Positions 1 to 6,597 of a stretch of DNA of 9,789 nt are shown here, piece by piece. Source of the stretch: an uncultured Chloroflexota bacterium. GTDB taxonomy: Bacteria; Chloroflexota; Anaerolineae; B4-G1; DUEL01. The position numbers and the translations under genes were made by a program. Location of the stretch: assembly GCA_937138275.1 (NCBI GenBank), contig CAKZOY010000491.1:1-9789 (forward strand). Direction: 5' to 3'. Each line of letters starts with the position of its first letter. The first letter of the stretch is position 1. The notes beneath the pieces were generated by a model. It had not been told where the DNA came from, ran no database searches, and worked only from the letters and a program-made list of their open reading frames with translations.

Positions 1-102
1 ACCGGCATGACAAAGCCTTGTCCAAACTTTTGGCTGCTGCAGCCTAGAAGTCAAGATCTGTTTTGTGAAAAAGCACTTAAAAACAGCATGGGGGTCAGTA
101 AA

Positions 103-1245
103 ATGGCAAACGGCGCTAAAAAACTGCGCATACTTCATATAATACCAACGTTTGGGGCGGGCGGAGCTGAGTTTTTAGTTGTGAATCTGTGCAGATATCT
201 GGTGAACTTGAATTTTGACGTCGGGGTGGCTACGCTTTATCCGCCAAAGGGCATTAACAAGGATATCGCTATTTCTCAAAGTACGCAACTTTCAAACGCA
301 GGTGTTGAGGTGTTCCACCTTAATAAGAGAATAGGACTAGATATCAAAGTTATTTTCCAATTATACAATACCTTGGATGGGTTTAGACCAGATATAATTC
401 ATACCCATTGTTACGTATTGCGTTACACCCTTCTGCCAACACTTTTTTGCCGCATTCCGGTGCGCGTTCACACGGTCCACAGCGTAGCCCCAAAAGAGGT
501 TGACTGGGTGGGGAAAATGGTGCATTGGATTGCTTTCCGGGTGGGAGGCGTTGTCCCCGTGAGCGTCTCACAAGAGGTGGCAAAGACTGTCCAAGCTCTC
601 TACGGGCGTGGTATCCATACACCAGTGATCTACAATGGAATCCCCACCAGGCATTTTATCTCCAACGCATTGCAGGATGACGCTAAAAAGAAACATGTCA
701 TATTGCTTCATATAGGAAGATTTGCACCTCAAAAAAACCACATTCTTCTCGTAGAAGCATTTGCGATGGCTTTAAAGGAATACCCAGCAATGAGGCTTTG
801 GCTTGTTGGTGACGGTCTTTTGCGAGACCAAGTGGAAACATTGGTAAAGGAGAAGGGATTGGAGAGGAATGTTACATTCTTGGGCATACGGGAAGACGTA
901 CCTAAACTCTTGAGCGAAGCGGATGTGTTTCTTCTCCCATCTGAGTGGGAAGGGGTGCCGTTGACCGTTCTGGAAGCTATGGCAGCCGGTAAACCGGTTA
1001 TTGCCACAGCTGTAGGAGGCGTTCCAGAGCTGGTTAAGGATGGAGTGAGTGGCATACTTGTTCCTTCTCGAAACCATGGAGCGTTGGCAAAGGCCATCCT
1101 ATGCTTGGCGAAGGATCCCGACCTTCGCCAGCGCATGGGAAAAGCCGGGCAACAGCGGGCCATTGAGCACTTTGACATATCCCGGACTGCCAAGGGATAT
1201 GAAGCTTTGTACTTAAAACTCTTGAGGGAGCGTGGACGGGCATGA
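103..1245 (+). CDS. GT4-family glycosyltransferase
   Basis: Retaining GT-B glycosyltransferase of family GT4, expected in the cytoplasm or at the inner membrane face, adding one sugar from a nucleotide donor to a lipid-linked oligosaccharide. Residue numbers here count from an ATG at 7. The N-terminal Rossmann half begins at LRILHIIPTFGAGGAE (40-55), a typical GT4 opening with a glycine-rich acceptor-side loop. The C-terminal half has the donor-site motif GRFAPQKN (237-244) and the EX7E motif, E315 to E323, in EGVPLTVLEAM, followed by GKPVIATAVGG. The frame is open upstream to an ATG at 7, but residues 1-32 do not resemble the family, so I chose ATG 103. A G-run at 90-94 is the only, weak, ribosome site; ATG 88 is the alternative. 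Its stop overlaps the next start by 4 bases. The sugar specificity cannot be read. Family is sure; start is uncertain. Confidence 0.9.
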   Translation: MANGAKKLRILHIIPTFGAGGAEFLVVNLCRYLVNLNFDVGVATLYPPKGINKDIAISQSTQLSNAGVEVFHLNKRIGLDIKVIFQLYNTLDGFRPDIIHTHCYVLRYTLLPTLFCRIPVRVHTVHSVAPKEVDWVGKMVHWIAFRVGGVVPVSVSQEVAKTVQALYGRGIHTPVIYNGIPTRHFISNALQDDAKKKHVILLHIGRFAPQKNHILLVEAFAMALKEYPAMRLWLVGDGLLRDQVETLVKEKGLERNVTFLGIREDVPKLLSEADVFLLPSEWEGVPLTVLEAMAAGKPVIATAVGGVPELVKDGVSGILVPSRNHGALAKAILCLAKDPDLRQRMGKAGQQRAIEHFDISRTAKGYEALYLKLLRERGRA

Positions 1246-2192
1246 TGAGGCTTGCCAGATGGCCTTGCTTGTTTGTGCGGTGGGCAAAGGTGCTGGTTGG
1301 GCGAAGTTACTACCACCAGCCACAGTGTATGGGCAAAGCCTTCCGTCCCAATGAACTGGTCGGTTATTTCAACGACCTAACAGCAAAAACCAATTGGAAT
1401 GGCTACACCGATGAAGAAGGAATTCCGGTCAATGTCTTAGCCGATGGGCGCAGAGTTTATTTCGCCACGACGATTGTGCAAAAAGCCCTTGGGCACTGGG
1501 ATAACTGGATGCTAACCTCCGATGAGGCGGAAAGAGAAAAGTTCCTTAAGCTTTGCCGCTGGCTTTTAACTCATCAGGACAACCAGGGCGGTTGGCCTGT
1601 TTGGTCCGAACTGGGTTTATGTCTTCCTTCACCCTATTCTGCGATGACTCAGGGCGAATGTATATCGGCTCTGGTGCGAGCGTGGAAGTTGACCGGGGAC
1701 CCCAAGTTTGCTGAGGGGGCAAGGCAAGCATTTGATCTCGTGTGTAGTCCCTTAGAGAAGGGAGGCACCGCAATTATTGAAGGGGAATCGCTATTTTTGG
1801 AGGAAATGCCAACTATTCCCCGCTCTACTATTCTGAACGGATGGATATTTGCCCTCTTTGGACTTTATGATTACTGGCTTGCATTCAAAGATAACAACGC
1901 TTTCGAGCTTTTCAGGATCTCCTTGGAGACTTTGAAAGTGCATCTGAGGGAATATGACGCAGGCTATTGGTCTTATTACGACGTGCGCAGTCACTTAAGC
2001 AGCCCTTTTTACCATGATTTGCATATTCATCAGCTTACGGCGCTTGCGCTAGTGGATGCTGACCCTTTCATTACTGAATTCGGAGCGCGCTGGATCAAGT
2101 ATCAAGAATCATGGAAAAATCTGGTCAGGGCCTTTTCTGTTAAGGCGATCCAAAAACTTAAGGAACCGGGAGAGGCAATACTTATAAGATGA
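1242..2192 (+). CDS. D-glucuronyl C5-epimerase C-terminal domain protein
   Basis: Resembles the C-terminal alpha/alpha-barrel catalytic domain of heparosan glucuronyl C5-epimerase (C5-epim_C family), which inverts C5 of glucuronate within a polymer to give iduronate. Visible family-like motifs are SAMTQGECISALVRAW (133-148), EEMPTIPRSTILNGW (187-201) followed by FALFGLYDYW, YWSYYDV (242-248) and YHDLHIHQL (257-265). These carry the tyrosine-rich patches where catalytic tyrosines lie in animal enzymes. At 316 residues it is about half the animal length, lacking the N-terminal beta-rich region and transmembrane anchor. No signal peptide is evident, so it may act on a cytoplasmic lipid-linked intermediate. 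It sits between two glycosyltransferases, overlapping both by ATGA, which ties it to glycan assembly. GAGGGAG at 1224-1230 may serve as ribosome site. The family call is by motif recall; substrate and activity are inference. Another (alpha/alpha)6-barrel sugar enzyme remains possible. Confidence 0.75.
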   Translation: MMRLARWPCLFVRWAKVLVGRSYYHQPQCMGKAFRPNELVGYFNDLTAKTNWNGYTDEEGIPVNVLADGRRVYFATTIVQKALGHWDNWMLTSDEAEREKFLKLCRWLLTHQDNQGGWPVWSELGLCLPSPYSAMTQGECISALVRAWKLTGDPKFAEGARQAFDLVCSPLEKGGTAIIEGESLFLEEMPTIPRSTILNGWIFALFGLYDYWLAFKDNNAFELFRISLETLKVHLREYDAGYWSYYDVRSHLSSPFYHDLHIHQLTALALVDADPFITEFGARWIKYQESWKNLVRAFSVKAIQKLKEPGEAILIR

Positions 2193-3403
2193 GGATTGCA
2201 TACATAACAGCACACACTCCTTTCGGGCGAGGGGAGACCTTTGTGTTGGAGGAGATGCTTGCAGTTGTTGAACTTGGCGTTGACCTCCTAATTGTGCCCC
2301 GGAACCCTCCAAGGGAAGTTTTTCACGGCTCAGCCCGGCAGATTTCTGACCGGGCGATATGGCTACCGTTGTTTAACTGGCAAATATTTCTCTACTTCTT
2401 GAAGGCAGTGGCTTTGAATCTCCGCTTGTGGGGAATCATAGGTCGAATGATATGCCATTCACGAACGCTAAAGATCCTGGTTAAAAACCTGGCAGTTGTT
2501 CCAAAAGCGATCTTTGTTGCGGGTTTGTTGCAAAAAGAGCCAGTGGATCACATCCACGCTCACTGGGGCTCTACCACAGCAAGCATGGCCTGGGTAATAT
2601 CGGAACTCACTGGCATCCCATGGAGTTTTACCCTTCACCGTTGGGACATCGCAGAAAACAATTTGCTCAAACTGAAGGTAGGACGTGCTTCCTTTGCGCG
2701 ATGTATAAACGAGAACGGCCGGCGTGAGGTTCTCCAACTTGTAGGGGAAACATATTACGATAAAGTCAAGGTCATCCATATGGGAGTGCGGTTGCCCGAA
2801 AAGGCAATCATAGAATTGCGCCCATCACGCTCCGAGTTTGTGTTCGCGTGCCCGGCCAATCTATTGCCAATAAAAGGCCATCTCTTTCTCATAGAAGCCT
2901 GTGCGTTGCTTGTAAATAGGGATATCAGGAACTTTCGGTGCCTGCTCATTGGGGAAGGTCCTCTTGAGGGAGAAATCCGCAGGCAAATTGCAAAACTTGG
3001 TTTAGGAGAGGTTGTCACCCTCGTTGGCGGCCTGCCTCATGAGGAGTTGCTTCAAATGTACAGTCACGGAGAAATAGACGCAGTGATTCTTCCCAGCATT
3101 GTGACCGACAAAGGAGAGAAGGAGGGTATTCCAGTAGCCTTAATGGAGGCGATGGCTTATGGAATACCAGTGGTTTCCACTGATACTGGAGGCATACCAG
3201 AGTTACTCTCCGGTAAAGCGGGAATCATAGTAAGAGAAAAAGACGCAAGAGAACTGGCGGAAGCCATAGAGAAGCTTATGAAGGAGGACAAATTGAGAAA
3301 GGAAATTGGAGAAGCAGGCAGAATGCGAGTTCGGGGATATTTCAATTTAGTTGAAAATACCCGTACGCTTTTGGAAGAAATCAAAAGGAGCGGACATAGA
3401 TGA
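2189..3403 (+). CDS. GT4-family glycosyltransferase
   Basis: Second retaining GT-B glycosyltransferase, 404 residues, normal for GT4. The N-terminal half carries HIHAHWGSTTASMAW (121-135) and GIPWSFTLHRWDI (142-154), matching the HAH-and-HxxD pattern of the colanic-acid WcaL-like branch, where the second motif more often reads FTAHAxDI. The C-terminal half carries the donor loop NLLPIKGH (224-231), LLIGEGPLEGEI (252-263) and the EX7E pair E312/E320 in EGIPVALMEAM, then GIPVVSTDTGGIPELL. The start ATG at 2189 overlaps the epimerase stop by 4 bases. The nearest purine-rich ribosome site (2168-2175) lies 13 bases away, further than ideal, so translation probably depends on coupling. Its own stop overlaps the next gene by ATGA. 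Likely adds one sugar of the repeat unit; donor and linkage are unknown. Confidence 0.92.
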   Translation: MRIAYITAHTPFGRGETFVLEEMLAVVELGVDLLIVPRNPPREVFHGSARQISDRAIWLPLFNWQIFLYFLKAVALNLRLWGIIGRMICHSRTLKILVKNLAVVPKAIFVAGLLQKEPVDHIHAHWGSTTASMAWVISELTGIPWSFTLHRWDIAENNLLKLKVGRASFARCINENGRREVLQLVGETYYDKVKVIHMGVRLPEKAIIELRPSRSEFVFACPANLLPIKGHLFLIEACALLVNRDIRNFRCLLIGEGPLEGEIRRQIAKLGLGEVVTLVGGLPHEELLQMYSHGEIDAVILPSIVTDKGEKEGIPVALMEAMAYGIPVVSTDTGGIPELLSGKAGIIVREKDARELAEAIEKLMKEDKLRKEIGEAGRMRVRGYFNLVENTRTLLEEIKRSGHR

Positions 3404-4635
3404 ATATCTGGATCTTTAACCAATATGCGCACCCACCGGATCTTCCTGGAGGGACACGACACTGCGACCTGGGCAGGGAACTTGTGCGGCAAGGACACAA
3501 GGTGACGATCTTTGCTACGAGTTTCCACCATTACGTTCATCGTGAGACACGCCTGAAGCATAGAGAACAGTGGAAGATTGAAGATTTTGATGGCGTCCAG
3601 TTCGTTTGGGTCCGCACGCCTCCGTATCAGCGGAATGACTGGCGCCGGGTGCGGAATATGGTCGCTTTCACGATTCGAGTCTGGCGGCTTGGCCAAAGGG
3701 TTACCACGCTCGCTCCTGACACGGGAAGGCCCGATGTGGTGATTGGCTCCTCTCCTCACCTTCTCACGCCATTGGCAGCCTACCTGGTTTCCAAGCGCTA
3801 TCGTGTACCATTCGTGATGGAAGTGCGGGACCTCTGGCCCCAGGTCATCGTGGACTTAAAAAAACTTAGCAAACAGCATCCGATCACCAAAGCCCTGCAA
3901 GTCCTGGAGCGGTTCCTTTACCACCAGGCGGAGCGAATCATCGTCCTGGGGCCACAGATGAAAGAATACATTGCCGCTTGCGACATTAGTCAAGAAAAGA
4001 TCGTCTGGATCCCCAACGGCGTGGATCTTTCGCGATTTGAGGGTCTCGCTGCCTCCAAATCCCCTGACGAAGTCTTCAAAGTGATGTATCTTGGGGCCCA
4101 TGGGCAGGCCAATGCCCTTGATGGGCTCATTCACGCGGCCAGAGTTGTCCAAGACCGGGGCATTCAGGCGATCCGATTCATTCTGGTCGGAGATGGCCCG
4201 GAGAAGCCCCGGCTTATGGCTTTGGCCAAGGAACTGGGCCTTCGCAATGTAGACTTCCGCGCTCCGGTGCCGAAGAGCGAGGTTTCAGAAACCCTGCACG
4301 AATCTGATACCTTCATTTTTAACTTGGAGAAGGCCGAGGTCTTAAGATACGGGGTCAGTCCTAACAAGCTCTTTGACTACATGGCTGCAGGAAGGCCTGT
4401 CATCTTTGCTGGGGCAGCTTCAAACAACCCGGTTGAAGAGTCTCGCTGTGGCTTTACCGTCCCACCGCGGGATCCGGAGGCTCTGGCGGAAGCCGTGATC
4501 CGGCTCTACCAGATGCCCCAGGAAGAGCAGGAGGCAATGGGCCGTCGTGGACGGGAGTATGTGGAGAAGCATCATGCCATTCCGCGCCTGGCGGAGAAGT
4601 TGATGGATTGTCTGGAGGCTGTGAGGAAGCCTTGA
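3400..4635 (+). CDS. WbuB-like GT4 glycosyltransferase
   Basis: 411-residue GT4 glycosyltransferase resembling the WbuB-like branch, whose characterised O-antigen members are proposed amino-deoxyhexose (for example fucosamine) transferases. The opening MNIWIFNQYAHPPDLPGGTR (1-20) is typical of this branch, as are EVRDLWPQ (141-148), IVWIPNGVDLSRF (201-213) and YGVSPNKLFDYMAAGRPVIF (317-336). The last replaces the usual EX7E block with a variant built around PNKLFDYMAAGRPV. The start overlaps the previous stop by 4 bases and has a good ribosome site, AAAGGAG at 3384-3390. G+C content is clearly higher than in the three preceding genes, so the composition boundary falls at or near this start even though the operon is unbroken. 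An amino-sugar donor would suit the aminotransferase and acyltransferase downstream, but that is inference. Confidence 0.92.
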   Translation: MNIWIFNQYAHPPDLPGGTRHCDLGRELVRQGHKVTIFATSFHHYVHRETRLKHREQWKIEDFDGVQFVWVRTPPYQRNDWRRVRNMVAFTIRVWRLGQRVTTLAPDTGRPDVVIGSSPHLLTPLAAYLVSKRYRVPFVMEVRDLWPQVIVDLKKLSKQHPITKALQVLERFLYHQAERIIVLGPQMKEYIAACDISQEKIVWIPNGVDLSRFEGLAASKSPDEVFKVMYLGAHGQANALDGLIHAARVVQDRGIQAIRFILVGDGPEKPRLMALAKELGLRNVDFRAPVPKSEVSETLHESDTFIFNLEKAEVLRYGVSPNKLFDYMAAGRPVIFAGAASNNPVEESRCGFTVPPRDPEALAEAVIRLYQMPQEEQEAMGRRGREYVEKHHAIPRLAEKLMDCLEAVRKP

Positions 4636-4651
4636 GAAGTAGGGGAGTTCA

Positions 4652-4665
4652 CCGAAGGACTTCGG
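4652..4665 (+). repeat. Small inverted repeat in the intergenic gap before the phosphoglycosyl transferase
   Basis: CCGAAG (4652-4657) and CTTCGG (4660-4665) are perfect reverse complements around GA, giving a five-pair stem with a four-base loop. It lies in the 50-base gap between the WbuB-like gene and the next start, just upstream of the ribosome site at 4670. No T-run follows, so it is not a convincing intrinsic terminator. It may be an RNA-stability or processing hairpin, or chance. Confidence 0.35.
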
Positions 4666-4669
4666 CTCT

Positions 4670-4680
4670 GGAGGGGGAAG
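4670..4680 (+). promoter_or_regulatory. Ribosome binding site fixing the start of the phosphoglycosyl transferase
   Basis: GGAGGGGGAAG lies 5 to 15 bases before ATG 4686. It decides the start: the frame is open further upstream to 4608, inside the preceding gene, but the residues encoded there do not resemble the family and the homologous sequence begins at ATG 4686. Confidence 0.7.
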
Positions 4681-4685
4681 TAAGA

Positions 4686-5366
4686 ATGAACTATCGGCTC
4701 CAAATGGCTCTCAAACGCCTTCTTGATATTTTCGCTTCGTGCCTGCTTCTCTTGATTCTCTCTCCTGTGTTCCTTTTGGTGGCCCTGCTAATATGGCTGA
4801 CTATGGGCCCTCCTGTCCTCTTCCGCCAGCCCCGCATCGGCCATCGGGGGCGGGTGTTTACCATCTACAAATTCCGCACGATGACTGACGAACGAGACGA
4901 GCAGGGCAATCCCCTCCCCGACGAACAGCGCCTCACTCGCCTGGGCCGTTTCCTGCGCAGCACTACCCTGGACGAACTGCCGGAACTCTTCAATGTGCTG
5001 AAGGGGGATATGAGCCTGGTTGGACCCCGCCCGCTGTTGGTGGAGTATCGCGACCTTTATACCCCCGAACAGTGGCGGCGCCACGAGATGCCCCCGGGGA
5101 TGGCCGGCCCGGTGCTGGCCAGCGGCCGCAACATCCTCTCCTGGGAAGAAAAGTTCGCCCTGGATGCCTGGTACGTGGGGCACTGGTCTCTGTGGCTGGA
5201 TTTCAAGATCCTGCTCCGGACGGCCTGGCAGGTGCTGAAGCGGGAGGGAGTGAGTGCTGAAGGCTACGCCACGATGCCCCCTTTTACCGGCTTACAATCT
5301 CACGGCGATACAGCCGAGGCCTCTACAAAGGCCGAAGTGATGATGTCAGAGGGGGACGATAGATAA
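4686..5366 (+). CDS. PglC-like phosphoglycosyl transferase (bacterial sugar transferase)
   Basis: Small monotopic phosphoglycosyl transferase of the bacterial sugar transferase family. It moves a sugar phosphate from a UDP-sugar to undecaprenyl phosphate, the first membrane step of glycan assembly. At 226 residues it matches the minimal PglC form rather than the WcaJ/WbaP form with four extra helices. KRLLDIFAS (10-18) leads into one hydrophobic segment (about 17-40), expected to be a re-entrant membrane helix. Then come LFRQPRIG (45-52), IYKFRTM (60-66), and TTLDELPELFNVLKGDMSLV (93-112) carrying the catalytic Asp-Glu pair D96-E97, then GPRPLLVEY. C-terminal features are GRNILSWEEKFALDAWYV and the KREG-AEGYATMP tail (185-198). 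One oddity: the usual GITGxAQVNGRN stretch reads GMAGPVLASGRN (138-149). The acyltransferase and aminotransferase genes that follow mirror the pglC-pglD-pglE order and suggest an N-acylated amino-deoxy sugar substrate. Confidence 0.93.
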   Translation: MNYRLQMALKRLLDIFASCLLLLILSPVFLLVALLIWLTMGPPVLFRQPRIGHRGRVFTIYKFRTMTDERDEQGNPLPDEQRLTRLGRFLRSTTLDELPELFNVLKGDMSLVGPRPLLVEYRDLYTPEQWRRHEMPPGMAGPVLASGRNILSWEEKFALDAWYVGHWSLWLDFKILLRTAWQVLKREGVSAEGYATMPPFTGLQSHGDTAEASTKAEVMMSEGDDR

Positions 5367-5398
5367 GCAATATATCCTAATCATATCTTGCTCTCAAT

Positions 5399-5411
5399 CC
5401 TCTGAGAGAGG
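5399..5411 (+). repeat. Short inverted repeat in the A+T-rich gap before the acyltransferase
   Basis: CCTCT (5399-5403) and AGAGG (5407-5411) form a five-pair stem with a GAG loop. It lies in the 85-base A+T-rich gap between the phosphoglycosyl transferase and the acyltransferase. No T-run follows, so a terminator role is weak. Confidence 0.3.
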
Positions 5412-5415
5412 GGGA

Positions 5416-5421
5416 TATACT
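5416..5421 (+). promoter_or_regulatory. Possible -10 element of an internal promoter
   Basis: TATACT at 5416-5421 matches a sigma-70 -10 hexamer and lies in A+T-rich DNA about 30 bases before the acyltransferase. The best upstream TTG-type hexamer, TTGCTC at 5388-5393, is 22 bases away, which is too far for a standard promoter. The gap and composition change make a separate promoter plausible, but the sequence support is thin. Confidence 0.2.
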
Positions 5422-5440
5422 GAATAATATGCAGGAATAC

Positions 5441-5446
5441 AGGAGG
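5441..5446 (+). promoter_or_regulatory. Strong ribosome binding site of the acyltransferase
   Basis: AGGAGG lies five bases before ATG 5452. A second ATG at 5448, only one base from the site and in another frame, is too close to be used. This supports 5452 as the start. Confidence 0.7.
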
Positions 5447-5451
5447 TATGT

Positions 5452-6114
5452 ATGGCCCCTACACAGATTGCGATTTATGGAGGAGGAGGATTTGCCAGAG
5501 AAGTTGCCTGGCTGGTTCAAGCCTGTAACGTGGGAGCAGAACTGTACGAAGTTGTGTGCTTCATTGATGACAATGAAGCAGCCCACGGTCGAATTTTGAA
5601 CGGTATTCCGGTTATGGGATTAGAGGAGGCCCTTTCACGGTTTCCGACTGCGAAAGTTGTAGGGGGCGTAGGCTCTCCCCAGACGCGACAGCGTTTAATG
5701 GAGCAAGCCTCTAAGGCTGGTTTTGACTTTGCAACCATTATACATCCCCGTGTCGAGCGTTCGCCCTGGATTGAGATCGGTGCTGGAACGGTGATATGCG
5801 CAGGCAACATCCTCACCACTAACATCACTCTGGGCCAGCATGTGCAGATCAACTTGGATTGTACAATTGGACACGATGTCGTGATGGGTGATTTCACCAC
5901 GCTGGCACCGGGTGTGCACGTGTCTGGGTGCGTGCATCTGGGGAAGCGGGTCTATGTGGGCACTGGTGCAGTTATCATCAACGGCACACAGGAAGAACCC
6001 ATCGTTATCGGCGATGACGTTGTGATCGGCGCAGGAGCCTGTGTCATTAGATCTATCCCTGCGGGTCAAGTTGTTGTAGGTGTTCCTGCCCGTCCAATAC
6101 AGCGGAAGGGATAG
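5452..6114 (+). CDS. PglD/NeuD-family sugar acyltransferase
   Basis: 220-residue hexapeptide-repeat acyltransferase of the PglD/NeuD type, which transfers an acetyl or similar group from an acyl-CoA to an amino group on a UDP-amino sugar, or to a sialic-acid hydroxyl in NeuD. The N-terminal Rossmann-like domain opens with IAIYGGGGFAREVAWLV (6-22) and holds VVCFIDDN (34-41) and VVGGVGSPQTRQRLME (69-84). FATIIHPRV (93-101) leads into the left-handed beta-helix with INLDCTIGHDVVMGDF (133-148); H141 is placed like the catalytic base of PglD. The end, AGACVIRSIPAGQVVVGVPA (194-213), is standard. Length is normal for the family, and nothing is missing. Composition is A+T-richer than both neighbours, suggesting separate acquisition. 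The aminotransferase product is the expected substrate; the acyl group cannot be told from sequence. Confidence 0.92.
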   Translation: MAPTQIAIYGGGGFAREVAWLVQACNVGAELYEVVCFIDDNEAAHGRILNGIPVMGLEEALSRFPTAKVVGGVGSPQTRQRLMEQASKAGFDFATIIHPRVERSPWIEIGAGTVICAGNILTTNITLGQHVQINLDCTIGHDVVMGDFTTLAPGVHVSGCVHLGKRVYVGTGAVIINGTQEEPIVIGDDVVIGAGACVIRSIPAGQVVVGVPARPIQRKG

Positions 6115-6116
6115 CG

Positions 6117-6597
6117 TTGTGGCTATGCTTGCTTATTTTAGGCGCTGGTGGTCATACCTGGGTTATTGTCGGCATCCTTCTACCGGGCTGCAAGTCTGGG
6201 CCTTCGCTTCGCCAGCGTGGTGTCGCCACGGGCCTGCATCTCGCCCCGGGCCCGAATTGGCCAGGGGGTGGTAATCTTCCCAAACGTCGTCGTGAACACC
6301 GGCGCTGTGATCGGTGATCACGTCACCCTAAACGTCGCTGTCACTGTCAGCCACGATACATATGTCGGCAACCTGTGCAATATCAACCCCGGCGCCCACC
6401 TGGCCGGCAACGTTACCGTAGGCGAAGGCAGTTACATCGGCATGGGGGCCAACGTCGTCCAGGGCATCACCGTCGGCTCGTGGAGCATCATCGGCGCCGG
6501 GGCCGTGGTGGTGGAGGACATCCCGCCCAACGTGACGGCGGTGGGCGTGCCGGCCCGGATCATCAAGACAAGACAGGAGGGATGGTATGAGCGATAA
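6117..6597 (+). pseudogene. Decayed PglD/NeuD-type acyltransferase with disrupted N-terminal domain
   Basis: A second acyltransferase of the same family, broken near its front. From TTG 6117 one frame reads LCLLILGAGGHTWVIVGILL, an obvious start of the Rossmann-like domain. It then turns to unrelated sequence and ends at about 6317. The neighbouring frame picks up with ASLGLRFASVVSPRACISP (from about 6190) and runs cleanly through the beta-helix to 6597. That part includes VTVSHDTYVGN with the putative catalytic His, and VEDIPPNVTAVGVPARIIK at the end. Roughly 65-70 residues expected between these parts are absent, so this is an internal deletion with a frame change. A 149-residue product from GTG 6148 is open and could yield a helix-only acyltransferase, but no good ribosome site precedes it. 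High G+C content matches the aminotransferase downstream, whose start lies 11 bases inside this gene. It is probably the original partner of that gene, now superseded by the copy at 5452. Confidence 0.75.

Noticed and set aside
7..102. Extension of the first glycosyltransferase to an ATG at 7
   Set aside because: The frame is open, but the extra 32 residues do not resemble the family and no ribosome site is visible in the six bases before it. ATG 103 or 88 is more likely, though the window edge prevents a firm decision.
4608..4685. Start of the phosphoglycosyl transferase inside the preceding gene
   Set aside because: The extra 26 residues are arginine-rich and unlike the family. The strong ribosome site at 4670-4680 serves ATG 4686.
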